A stretch of DNA of 64,000 nt from Rhizobium terricola (GTDB lineage Bacteria > Pseudomonadota > Alphaproteobacteria > Rhizobiales > Rhizobiaceae): contig NZ_JABBGK010000002.1 of the NCBI RefSeq assembly GCF_012927355.1, forward strand, positions 454,758 through 518,757, given 5' to 3'. Positions 1 to 9,505 of the stretch are shown in pieces. Within the stretch, counting starts at the first letter, position 1, and every line of letters starts with the position of its first letter. A model generated the notes under the pieces. It saw only the letters and a list, made by a program, of their open reading frames with translations. It searched no databases and was not told the DNA's origin. A program made the translations under genes and the position numbers.

Positions 1-1035
1 ACGGACGGCCAGGACGTGCCCTACACGCCGCGCAACGTGCTGAAAAACGTTTTGAAACTCTATGACGCCAAGGGCTGGCGCCCGGTCGTCGCCCCGGAAA
101 TCGAATTCTACCTCGTCGCGATGAACGACGACCCGGACTATCCGCTGCATCCGCCGAAGGGCCGTTCCGGCCGCTCCATCCTCGGCGGACAGGGCTATTC
201 GATCGCCGGGATCAACGAGTTCGACGAACTCATCGACGACATCTACCACTTCTCCGAAAAGCAGGGCCTCGAGATCGACACGCTGATCCACGAGGAAGGT
301 CCGGCCCAGCTTGAAATCAACCTGCGCCACGGCAATCCGATCGAACTTGCCGACCAGGTGTTCCTGTTCAAGCGTACGATCCGCGAGGCGGCACTGAAAC
401 ACGGCATCTACGCCACGTTCATGGCCAAGCCGATGCAGGGCCAGCCGGGCTCGGCGATGCATATCCACCAGTCGGTGGTCGATGCGGAAACCGGCAAGAA
501 CATCTTCTCCAATCCCGACGGTTCGCCGTCGAAGGAATTCTTCCACTTCATCGGCGGCATGCAGGCTTATGTGCCGAAGACGCTGGTGATGATGGCGCCC
601 TACGTGAACTCCTATCGTCGCCTGACGCCCGACATGTCGGCGCCGGTCAACAACGCCTGGGGCTATGACAACCGGACCACGGCTTTCCGCGTGCCGGTGT
701 CGGATGCCCGGGCGCGGCGCGTCGAAAACCGGCTGCCGAGTTCGGACGCCAACCCCTATCTCGCGCTCGCGGCCTCTCTTGCCTGCGGCTATCTCGGCAT
801 CATCAAGGGCGTGGAGCCGACGGGGGCTTCCGAGGGCACGGCCAATGAAGGCTCGGTCGACCTGCCGCGCGGCCTGCTCGAGGCGGTGTCGCTGCTCGAA
901 TCCGATCCGGCCCTGGGCGAAGTGCTGAGCGATGAATTCATCGGCCTCTATGCCGGCGTCAAACGCGGGGAATTCGAGACCTTCATGCAGGTGATCAGTC
1001 CGTGGGAACGCGAGTTCCTGTTGCTGAACGTTTGA
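1..1035 (+). CDS. Glutamine synthetase family protein, 5'-truncated by the window edge
   Basis: The reading frame is open from base 1 to the TGA at 1033-1035, so about 344 C-terminal residues are present and the N-terminal beta-grasp part lies outside. Catalytic-domain landmarks are visible: EIEFYL (metal-binding glutamate region), GPAQLEINL, and GSAMHIHQS near 450-475, the conserved histidine loop that contacts ATP and metal. The length and the pairing with the FAD oxidoreductase 16 bases downstream suggest a PuuA/GlnT-like ligase that gamma-glutamylates amines or polyamines rather than the housekeeping GlnA. Substrate specificity is inferred from context only. Confidence 0.85.
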   Translation, partial: TDGQDVPYTPRNVLKNVLKLYDAKGWRPVVAPEIEFYLVAMNDDPDYPLHPPKGRSGRSILGGQGYSIAGINEFDELIDDIYHFSEKQGLEIDTLIHEEGPAQLEINLRHGNPIELADQVFLFKRTIREAALKHGIYATFMAKPMQGQPGSAMHIHQSVVDAETGKNIFSNPDGSPSKEFFHFIGGMQAYVPKTLVMMAPYVNSYRRLTPDMSAPVNNAWGYDNRTTAFRVPVSDARARRVENRLPSSDANPYLALAASLACGYLGIIKGVEPTGASEGTANEGSVDLPRGLLEAVSLLESDPALGEVLSDEFIGLYAGVKRGEFETFMQVISPWEREFLLLNV

Positions 1036-1051
1036 TACGAAGGAGTTTCCC

Positions 1052-2338
1052 ATGGCTTGGCAAAGCCCGATCGCACCGGGGATCTCCTGGTATCAGTCAA
1101 CTGTGGCCGAACGGCCGGAATATCTGCCGCTCGACGGTTCCCGAACGGCGGACGTCGCCATCATCGGCGGCGGCTTCACCGGCCTGCAGGCCGCCTACAA
1201 TCTCGCGAAGGCCGGCATCTCGGTCGTGCTAATCGAGGGTTGCCGCATCGGCGACGGCGCCTCGGGCCGCAACGGCGGTCAGATGGGCACCGGCCAGCGC
1301 TGGTATCCGGAGGAACTCGAGGCGGAGCTCGGCTACGAACGCTCCAAGGCGCTCTTCGATCTCGCCGAAAACGCCAAGAAGTATGTGCTCTCCTTCGCGG
1401 GCGACCACGACATCGACATGGAGTTCATGCCGGGTCAGATGAACGTCTCCCACAAGCCGGGTCACGACAAGGAATACCAGCGCACGGTCGAGATCGCCGC
1501 GACGCGCTATGGCTATCCGCATCTGGCCTATATGGACGGCAGGGAGACCGCCGAACGCGTCGGCTCGAAGCGTTTCTTCTGCGGCGTGCGCGACAGCGGC
1601 ACCGGCCATATCCACCCGCTGAAGCTGGTGGTCGGGCTCGCGCAGGCGGCAAAAGTCGCGGGCGCCGCCATCCACGAGATGACGCCCGCCGTGTCGATCC
1701 GACAGTCGGGCGGCAAGACGCTGATCGAGACAAGGACCGGCAAGATCACGGCGGACAAGGTGCTGATCGCCACCAACGCCTATATCGGCAATCTCGAACC
1801 GGTGACCTCGGCGCATGTCATGCCGATCCGCTCCTTCATCGGTGCGACCGTTCCGCTCGGAAAGTTCCCCTCGGTCATTCCGGGCTCCGAATCGATCGCC
1901 GACTCGCGCTTCGTGGTTCGCTACTGGCGGCGGACGCGCGACGGGCGCCTGCTGTTCGGCGGGCGCGAGGCCTATACCTCGGACACGCCGCGCGACATCT
2001 CCGCCCATATTCGCCGGCAAATCGCCGAGATCTATCCGGAACTCGGCGAGATCGACATCACCCATGCCTGGGGCGGCTCGGTCGGCATTACCATGCCCCG
2101 CAAGCCGTTCGCCCGCGAGGTCATGCCCGGCGTGATTTCGATCGGCGGTTATTCCGGCCATGGCGTGATGCTGTCAAACTATTGTGGCAAGCTCTATGCA
2201 GACTTGGTGACCGGAAAGGGACGCGAACTCGATCACCTGATCGACCTGAAGATCCCGCCGTTCCCCGGAGGGGCGAAGTTCCGCAGCCCGCTGCTGTTCC
2301 TCGCGCTCACCTGGTATGCCCTGCGCGACCGGTTCTGA
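1052..2338 (+). CDS. FAD-dependent oxidoreductase (DAO family, PuuB-like)
   Basis: A 428-residue protein. Around residues 34-60 there is a Rossmann FAD-binding motif (IIGGGFTGLQAAYNL) ending in an acidic residue, followed by the GASGRNGGQ motif typical of DAO-family amine and amino-acid oxidases. The C-terminal GGYSGHGVMLSNYCGKL is the second FAD-contact motif of the family. AAGGAG lies 7 nt before the ATG. It is probably co-transcribed with the upstream glutamine synthetase-like gene, which fits oxidation of a gamma-glutamylated amine as in the Puu pathway. The precise substrate cannot be read from sequence. Sarcosine or glycine oxidase-like roles are alternatives. Confidence 0.85.
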   Translation: MAWQSPIAPGISWYQSTVAERPEYLPLDGSRTADVAIIGGGFTGLQAAYNLAKAGISVVLIEGCRIGDGASGRNGGQMGTGQRWYPEELEAELGYERSKALFDLAENAKKYVLSFAGDHDIDMEFMPGQMNVSHKPGHDKEYQRTVEIAATRYGYPHLAYMDGRETAERVGSKRFFCGVRDSGTGHIHPLKLVVGLAQAAKVAGAAIHEMTPAVSIRQSGGKTLIETRTGKITADKVLIATNAYIGNLEPVTSAHVMPIRSFIGATVPLGKFPSVIPGSESIADSRFVVRYWRRTRDGRLLFGGREAYTSDTPRDISAHIRRQIAEIYPELGEIDITHAWGGSVGITMPRKPFAREVMPGVISIGGYSGHGVMLSNYCGKLYADLVTGKGRELDHLIDLKIPPFPGGAKFRSPLLFLALTWYALRDRF

Positions 2339-2350
2339 TTTTTCCGAGGC

Positions 2351-2384
2351 GGGCAGGTTTTCGCACCTGCCCACTGGCTTTTTT
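2351..2384 (+). terminator. Rho-independent terminator after the oxidoreductase
   Basis: A perfect 8-bp stem (GGGCAGGT / ACCTGCCC, 2351-2358 and 2365-2372) with a 6-nt loop is followed 6 nt later by a run of six T (2379-2384). It separates the amine-utilisation pair from zwf. Confidence 0.75.
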
Positions 2385-2436
2385 AAATCGATTAGATTAC
2401 ATGTGGGTCCAATGTTTTCGATTGAGAGAAGCCTGA

Positions 2437-3909
2437 ATGAGCAGCCAGATCATCCCCGTCGAGCCGTTTGACTATGTCGTGTTCGGAGGCACCGGCGATC
2501 TTGCGGAACGCAAGCTCCTGCCGGCGCTCTACCACCGCCAGCTTGCCGGCCAGCTGACCGAACCGACCCGCATCATCGGCGCCTCGCGTACGCCGATGAC
2601 CGACGACGAATACCGGCAGTTCACCCTTGCGGCGCTGAAGGAGCATCTGAAGTCCGAGGAACTGGAAGAGGCACAGGTCGCGAAGTTCCTGTCGCGCGTC
2701 TTCTACGTGCCGGTCGACGCCAAGGCGGACCAGGGCTGGGACAAGCTCAAGGCCATGCTCGACAGCGGCAAGGACATCGTCCGCGCCTTCTATCTCGCGG
2801 TTTCCCCTGCGATCTTCGGCGACATCGCCGACAAGATCCGCGATCACAAGCTGATCACCAAGTCGACACGCATCGTCGTCGAAAAGCCGATCGGCCGCGA
2901 CCTCGAATCGGCGCAGATCCTCAACGACACGATCGGCAAGGTGTTCAAGGAAGAGCAGATCTTCCGCATCGACCATTATCTCGGCAAGGAGACGGTGCAG
3001 AACCTGATGGCGCTCAGGTTCGCCAACGCGCTTTACGAGCCCCTGTGGAACTCCGCGCATATCGATCACGTGCAGATTACGGTCGCCGAATCCGTCGGCC
3101 TCGAAGGCCGCGTCAGCTACTACGACAAGGCCGGCGCACTCAGAGACATGGTGCAGAACCACATCCTCCAGCTGCTCTGCCTGGTCGCCATGGAAGCGCC
3201 GAACTCGATGGACGCCGAAAGCGTGCGCGACGAGAAGCTCAAGGTGTTGCGCTCGCTCAAGCCGGTGACCAACGGCAATATCGAGAAATTCACCGTGCGC
3301 GGCCAGTACCGCGCCGGCGCCTCGGCAGGCGGACCGGTCAAGGGCTATACCGAGGAACTGGAAGGGCCGTCGGACACGGAAACCTTCGTCGCCATCAAGG
3401 CGGAGATCGCCAACTGGCGCTGGGCGGGGGTTCCCTTCTACCTGCGCACCGGCAAGCGGCTGGCAAACCGCGTTTCGGAAATCGTCGTCTCGTTCAAGCC
3501 GATCCCGCATTCGATCTTTGATGACGGCGCCGGCCGGATCGAGGCCAACAAGCTGGTGATCCGTCTCCAGCCGGACGAAGGCGTCAAGCAGTGGCTGATG
3601 ATCAAAGACCCTGGCCCGGGCGGCATGCGCCTGCGCCACGTGTCGCTCGACATGAGCTTCGCCCAGGCATTCGACGTGCGCAATGCCGACGCCTACGAGC
3701 GCCTGCTGATGGACGTGGTGCGCTCCAATCAGACGCTGTTCATGCGCCGCGACGAAGTCGAGGCGGCGTGGCGCTGGATCGACCCGATCCTCAAGGGCTG
3801 GGAAGAGACCGGGCAGAAGACGCAGGGTTATACGGCAGGCACCTGGGGCCCCAGCCAGGCCATTGCGCTCATCGAGCGCGACGGCCGCACCTGGCACGAC
3901 GCGGACTAG
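2437..3909 (+). CDS. zwf: Glucose-6-phosphate 1-dehydrogenase
   Basis: A 490-residue protein of normal family length. It oxidises glucose-6-phosphate to 6-phosphogluconolactone with NAD(P)+, the entry to the Entner-Doudoroff and pentose phosphate routes. The N-terminal dinucleotide-binding motif GGTGDLAERK is at about residues 16-26, and the diagnostic active-site signature RIDHYLGKE, with its catalytic histidine region, is at about 177-185. It is first gene of the zwf-pgl-edd set, with pgl starting 9 bases after the stop. Glycolysis in rhizobia runs mainly through Entner-Doudoroff, so this is central metabolism and fits the nearby agl sugar-uptake operon. Confidence 0.97.
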   Translation: MSSQIIPVEPFDYVVFGGTGDLAERKLLPALYHRQLAGQLTEPTRIIGASRTPMTDDEYRQFTLAALKEHLKSEELEEAQVAKFLSRVFYVPVDAKADQGWDKLKAMLDSGKDIVRAFYLAVSPAIFGDIADKIRDHKLITKSTRIVVEKPIGRDLESAQILNDTIGKVFKEEQIFRIDHYLGKETVQNLMALRFANALYEPLWNSAHIDHVQITVAESVGLEGRVSYYDKAGALRDMVQNHILQLLCLVAMEAPNSMDAESVRDEKLKVLRSLKPVTNGNIEKFTVRGQYRAGASAGGPVKGYTEELEGPSDTETFVAIKAEIANWRWAGVPFYLRTGKRLANRVSEIVVSFKPIPHSIFDDGAGRIEANKLVIRLQPDEGVKQWLMIKDPGPGGMRLRHVSLDMSFAQAFDVRNADAYERLLMDVVRSNQTLFMRRDEVEAAWRWIDPILKGWEETGQKTQGYTAGTWGPSQAIALIERDGRTWHDAD

Positions 3910-3918
3910 GGGCTGACG

Positions 3919-4617
3919 ATGGCACATGTGATGCACGCATTCGAGACCCGTCCGGCGCTGGCCGCAGCGCTTGCCGAGCGCGTTTCAGGCGCACTTCAAG
4001 CCGCAGTCGCCACCCGGGGCACCGCGACGCTCGCAGTCTCCGGCGGCTCGACCCCGAAGGCCTTCTTCGAGGCGCTTTCGGCCCAGCCGATCGCCTGGGA
4101 CCGCGTAAAGGTGACGCTGGTCGACGAACGTTTCGTCAGCCCGGACCATGAGCGCTCCAACCACAAGCTGGTCGCCACCCATCTGCTGAAGAATGCGGCG
4201 GCCGTGGCCGAATTCGTGCCGCTCTATCATCCTGCCGAAACCGCCGATGCGGCGGCAGCGTTCGCTACGGCCGCGATCGCCCCACTCGGCCACCCGTTCG
4301 ACGTGGTGATCCTCGGCATGGGCAATGACGGCCACACGGCCTCGTTCTTCCCCGGCGGCAACCATCTCGGGGCAGCGCTCGATGCCGGCACGGCGCGTTG
4401 CGTCATGACGATGGAAGCCGAAGGTGCCGGCGAACCGCGCCTCACCCTCTCCTTCTCGGCGCTCGCCGACGCCCGCCTCCTGGTTCTGCACATCGAGGGC
4501 GCCGAAAAGAAGACCGTTCTGGAAAAGGCGCTTTCCGGCCACGACGAGACCGAGATGCCGATCCGCGCCGTGCTTGAACGCGCGGCCACGGCACCCGACA
4601 TCTACTGGGCACCCTGA
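3919..4617 (+). CDS. pgl: 6-phosphogluconolactonase
   Basis: A 232-residue protein of the DevB/Pgl family that hydrolyses 6-phosphogluconolactone to 6-phosphogluconate. Visible motifs are the phosphate-binding SGGSTPKAFFEAL near residues 36-48, VTLVDERFVS and GMGNDGHTASFFPG. All three are hallmarks of the glucosamine-6-phosphate isomerase/6-phosphogluconolactonase fold. It lies between zwf and edd on the same strand. The 122-nt gap to edd is larger than the zwf-pgl gap but I see no convincing terminator in it. Confidence 0.96.
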   Translation: MAHVMHAFETRPALAAALAERVSGALQAAVATRGTATLAVSGGSTPKAFFEALSAQPIAWDRVKVTLVDERFVSPDHERSNHKLVATHLLKNAAAVAEFVPLYHPAETADAAAAFATAAIAPLGHPFDVVILGMGNDGHTASFFPGGNHLGAALDAGTARCVMTMEAEGAGEPRLTLSFSALADARLLVLHIEGAEKKTVLEKALSGHDETEMPIRAVLERAATAPDIYWAP

Positions 4618-4739
4618 ACACTGCCCGACCGCTGCCGCCCCGATCCGCGGGACGGCCTTAGCCCCGCCCGCACGAAGCGGGCTCAGAGCCGCGTCGATCC
4701 CAGACGACCCGCCGCGCGCGTTTCAAGGAGTGACATCCG

Positions 4740-6557
<1,818 letters not shown>

Positions 6558-6594
6558 TCGGCGAAGACTGGAGGCGTTGTTCGGTCACGCGATA

Positions 6595-6612
6595 CCGCCC
6601 CGTCAGGGGCGG
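6595..6612 (+). terminator. GC-rich hairpin downstream of edd
   Basis: CCGCCCC / GGGGCGG (7-bp stem, GTCA loop) about 40 nt after the edd stop. There is no T-run, so it may be an mRNA 3' stabiliser or a Rho-associated end rather than an intrinsic terminator. Confidence 0.35.
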
Positions 6613-6640
6613 GGTCGCTCCGCGTCATCGCGAAGAAGTC

Positions 6641-7066
6641 TCAGGTCGTCGGCTCGAAGCGAAGGATCCCGGCAACCCGCGACGCGTTTCCGCTGTCTGA
6701 CGGGTGGGCGACACCGTCCATCACCTGAACCTCGGGGAAATCGAAGGGGCTAACGCCCTCGATGCAGGCGACGTTGATGCCATACTGGGTGGGATCCGAG
6801 CGGCGTTGGTGATGGGTATAGATGCCGCAGGTACTGCAGAAATAGTGCCGGGCCGTACCTGTGTTGAACTGATAGAGTGTCAGGTTCTCTTCGCCCTGGA
6901 CGAACTCGATATCCGCGAGCGGAGCCGAAACGGCAATCGCCCCGCGCATCCTGCAGTAGGAACATGAGCAGCGGCGGATCGTGTTGAATTCGTCGGTCAG
7001 ACGAACACGGAACCGGACCGTCCCACAATGACAGGCTGCCTGATGCTGAATTCTCTCGTCGCTCAC
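6641..7066 (-). CDS. GFA-family (glutathione-dependent formaldehyde-activating-like) zinc protein
   Basis: A protein of about 141 residues with the zinc-binding cysteine layout of the GFA/CENP-V fold: CHCG near the N terminus, CSCSYC in the middle and CSTCG further on. The family includes S-hydroxymethylglutathione synthase Gfa, but most small members have no proven function, so the call stays at family level. I place the start at the GTG at 7066 because AGGTGG lies 5 nt upstream. A longer frame begins at the GTG at 7090 but has no ribosome binding site. It appears to be a single gene, convergent with edd. Confidence 0.8.
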   Translation of the reverse strand: MSDERIQHQAACHCGTVRFRVRLTDEFNTIRRCSCSYCRMRGAIAVSAPLADIEFVQGEENLTLYQFNTGTARHYFCSTCGIYTHHQRRSDPTQYGINVACIEGVSPFDFPEVQVMDGVAHPSDSGNASRVAGILRFEPTT

Positions 7067-7114
7067 GGCCACCACCTCGCTCTTGTCCACAAGGAAGAAA
7101 TAGCGAAGCCGGAC

Positions 7115-7138
7115 GCCGGCGGCAATGGCGCCGCCGGC
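7115..7138 (-). terminator. Perfect 9-bp hairpin downstream of pit
   Basis: GCCGGCGGC / GCCGCCGGC arms (7115-7123, 7130-7138) with a 6-nt loop lie directly after the pit stop codon. The T-run is missing on the minus strand, so termination is only probable. Confidence 0.35.
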
Positions 7139-7145
7139 TGTTGTC

Positions 7146-8150
7146 TCAACCGAAGAGCGAGCAGGCGAAGAAGGTCAGCGCCGAGATGATGGCCGCGGCC
7201 GGAAGTGTGACGACCCAGGCGATCACGATGTTGCCGGCGAGCCCCCAGCGGACCGCGGAGACCCGTCGAGCCGCCCCGACGCCGACAATGGCACCGGTGA
7301 TGGTATGGGTGGTCGAAACGGGGATGCCGAGCCAGGTGGCGCCGAACAGGGTCAACGCACCGCCGGTTTCCGCACAGAAGCCCTGCATCGGGTTGAGGCG
7401 GGTGATCTTCGATCCCATCGTGTGGACGATGCGCCAGCCGCCGAACAGCGTGCCGAGTGCCATGGCCGACTGGCAGCTGATCACCACCCAGAAGGGCACG
7501 TAGAAGTCCGAGCCGAGATAGCCTTGGGAAAACAGAAGAACGGCGATGATGCCCATGGTCTTCTGCGCGTCGTTGCCGCCATGGCCGAGCGAGTAGAGCG
7601 AGGCGGAGACGAACTGCATGACCCGGAAGGTGCGGTCGACAGCAAACGGCGTCTGGCGGACGAAGAGCCAGGAAACGATCAGCACCAGAACGAGCGCCAG
7701 CAGGAAGCCGATCATCGGCGACATGAAGATCGCACCGACGGTCTTCAGGAGGCCGGACAGAACCAGTGCGTCGCCGCCACTCTTGGCAAGCCCGGCGCCG
7801 ACGAGACCGCCGACGAGCGCATGCGACGAGCTCGAGGGAATGCCGAAGACCCAGGTGATGATGTTCCAGGAAATCGCGCCCGTCAGGGCGGCGAAAATCA
7901 CCTGCGGCGACACGATCGCCGGATCGATGATCCCCTTGCCGAGGGTTTCGGCGACGTGCAGGCCGAAGAACAGGAAGGCGATGAAATTGAAGAAGGCCGC
8001 CCAGGCCACCGCATATTGCGGCCGCAGGACGCGGGTCGAGACGATCGTGGCGATCGAGTTCGCCGCGTCATGAAGGCCATTCAGGAAGTCGAAGAAGAGC
8101 GCGACGCCGATCAGGGCGACGAGCAGCGGCAGTGCAAGGGTGGCGTCCAT
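7146..8150 (-). CDS. pit: Low-affinity inorganic phosphate transporter, PiT family
   Basis: A 334-residue polytopic membrane protein. It has the two repeated PiT signatures, DFLNGLHDAANSIAT near the N terminus and LGHGGNDAQKTMGI in the second half, around hydrophobic segments. PiT carriers import phosphate as a metal-phosphate/H+ symport. Its start codon overlaps the stop of the DUF47 gene (TGATG), so the two are translationally coupled. In S. meliloti the equivalent orfA-pit system is used under phosphate excess and repressed by PhoB. The Pho box found at 8817-8834 fits that. Confidence 0.95.
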   Translation of the reverse strand: MDATLALPLLVALIGVALFFDFLNGLHDAANSIATIVSTRVLRPQYAVAWAAFFNFIAFLFFGLHVAETLGKGIIDPAIVSPQVIFAALTGAISWNIITWVFGIPSSSSHALVGGLVGAGLAKSGGDALVLSGLLKTVGAIFMSPMIGFLLALVLVLIVSWLFVRQTPFAVDRTFRVMQFVSASLYSLGHGGNDAQKTMGIIAVLLFSQGYLGSDFYVPFWVVISCQSAMALGTLFGGWRIVHTMGSKITRLNPMQGFCAETGGALTLFGATWLGIPVSTTHTITGAIVGVGAARRVSAVRWGLAGNIVIAWVVTLPAAAIISALTFFACSLFG

Positions 8151-8794
8151 CAGACGTTCTCGATCACGATGCCGCTGATTTCATTGGCGACGTCCTCGAA
8201 GCGGTCGACCACCTTTTCCAGTTCGCCGTAGATCTCGCTGCCGATGATGTAGGCCATCGGATCGGTCTTGCCGTAGCGCTTGTAGAGATCCTTCAGGCCC
8301 TTCTCGTAGAACTCGTCCGAGCGGCCCTCGACGCGCATGACTTCCTCGGCGATCTCGGTCAGCCGATGAGCGTTGGCGCCGATCTTGTTGAGCAGCGGGA
8401 TCGCCTCGGAAATCAGGCGGGCGCATTCGGCAATCATGACGCCGATCTCGCGCATGCCCGGCTCGAAGCTAGTCTGCTCATAGAGGCGGATGGTCTTGAC
8501 GGTTTTGTGCATCATGTCGATCGCATCGTCGAGCGACTGGATCAGATCCTTGATGTCGCCGCGGTCGAAGGGGGTGATGAAGCTGCGGCGCACCGCCTGC
8601 AGGACGTCGCGCGTGATGTCGTCGGCCTCGTCCTCGAGGGCGATGATGCGCTGGCAATGGGCCTCAAGGTCGCCCTCGCCTGCCAGCAGCGACTTCATCG
8701 CATTGGCGGCGCCGACGACGGTCGCGGTGTGGCGTTCGAAAAGGAGAAAGAACCCATCTTCGCGCGGGAGAAGCTTCTTGAACAGGGAAATCAT
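8150..8794 (-). CDS. DUF47 / PhoU-like phosphate transport accessory protein (OrfA)
   Basis: A 214-residue, mostly helical soluble protein beginning MISLFKKLLPREDGFF, the common DUF47 N terminus. It belongs to the PhoU-like TIGR00153 group (ALEDEADDITRDVL and RVEGRSDEFYEKGL helices). DUF47 proteins are encoded with PiT permeases and are thought to modulate transporter activity, though the mechanism is unclear. The stop overlaps the pit start by one base. The upstream ribosome binding site is weak (TGGA about 12 nt away). A Pho box sits 23-40 nt upstream of the ATG. Confidence 0.9.
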   Translation of the reverse strand: MISLFKKLLPREDGFFLLFERHTATVVGAANAMKSLLAGEGDLEAHCQRIIALEDEADDITRDVLQAVRRSFITPFDRGDIKDLIQSLDDAIDMMHKTVKTIRLYEQTSFEPGMREIGVMIAECARLISEAIPLLNKIGANAHRLTEIAEEVMRVEGRSDEFYEKGLKDLYKRYGKTDPMAYIIGSEIYGELEKVVDRFEDVANEISGIVIENV

Positions 8795-8816
8795 GCATTC
8801 ATATCCAGTCGTGGCA

Positions 8817-8834
8817 TTGTCATAAAACTGTCAT
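8817..8834 (+). promoter_or_regulatory. Pho box (PhoB binding site)
   Basis: TTGTCATAAAACTGTCAT consists of two 7-bp direct repeats separated by 4 bp, the canonical PhoB pattern CTGTCAT-N4-CTGTCAT with one deviation. It lies between the divergent DUF47-pit operon (23 nt upstream of its ATG) and the Nudix gene. Its closeness to the DUF47 start fits promoter occlusion, as known for PhoB repression of orfA-pit. It could also act on the Nudix gene, whose direction matches the box. Confidence 0.85.
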
Positions 8835-8850
8835 AAATGAAATCAGGAGA

Positions 8851-9438
8851 GTGCAAAAGCGCGAAGTCGCCGATTATCCTGCAGAGATGCAACACTCGCC
8901 GACCGATTTGCGGCACACGAATTCCGGAACGCCCTTGGCCAAGAAAAAGACCCTTCTGCAGAAGCTCGCCGGCACCGGGCCATCGCTCTTCTCAAATCAG
9001 TGGCTGGAACAGTATGCGGCGATCTGCTTTCGGCCGGGGGACAGGCCGGGCGACTATGAGGTGATGCTGATCACCGCTCGCGGGTCCGGACGCTGGGTGC
9101 TGCCGAAGGGCGGACCGATGAAAGACCGAACCCCGCGCCAGGTCGCGGCCCAGGAAGCGTTCGAGGAAGCCGGCGTCAAGGGCAAGGTCGGCAAGGCCCC
9201 GCTCGGACGTTATTGCTACGTCAAGCGGCTCGAAACCGGCCAAAGCGCGCCCTGCATCGTCGAGGTGTTTTCACTGGAGCACAGCGAGACCGTGCCCTCG
9301 TTCAAGGAGATGGGGCAGAGAGAGATCCGCTGGGTCAAGCTTTGCGAGGCTGGGCGATTGGTCGAGGAGCCCGAGTTGCGCGGGATCTTTCTCGCCCTCG
9401 ACGACCGCTTGAAGAGCCGCGACGACAAGGCCAGGTGA
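8851..9438 (+). CDS. Nudix hydrolase with a degenerate Nudix box
   Basis: A protein of up to 195 residues with a Nudix fold: strand-loop WVLPKGGPMKDRT followed by the helix QVAAQEAFEEAGVKG. The box keeps G and the EExG end but has T where the first glutamate and Q where the arginine normally stand. The sequence resembles diphosphoinositol-polyphosphate phosphohydrolase-like Nudix enzymes, and the substrate is unknown. The start is uncertain. The GTG at 8851 follows AGGAGA too closely, and the ATG at 8887 has little ribosome binding site. The Pho box just upstream suggests possible phosphate control. Confidence 0.85.
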   Translation: MQKREVADYPAEMQHSPTDLRHTNSGTPLAKKKTLLQKLAGTGPSLFSNQWLEQYAAICFRPGDRPGDYEVMLITARGSGRWVLPKGGPMKDRTPRQVAAQEAFEEAGVKGKVGKAPLGRYCYVKRLETGQSAPCIVEVFSLEHSETVPSFKEMGQREIRWVKLCEAGRLVEEPELRGIFLALDDRLKSRDDKAR

Positions 9439-9453
9439 GTCGCCGGCATGAAA

Positions 9454-9482
9454 AAAGCCGACCAGTCATCCTGGCCGGCTTT
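9454..9482. terminator. Bidirectional terminator between convergent Nudix and DUF2778 genes
   Basis: A 12-bp stem with one mismatch (AAAGCCGACCAG / CTGGCCGGCTTT), loop TCATC, flanked by A-rich and T-rich ends. It can serve both converging transcripts. Confidence 0.75.
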
Positions 9483-9505
9483 CGTTGATCTGGACCTGAC
9501 GACCG

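Noticed and set aside
7125-8231. A 368-codon plus-strand frame across pit
   Set aside because: Antisense shadow with extreme Asp/Arg/Gly bias; pit on the minus strand is a clear PiT transporter.
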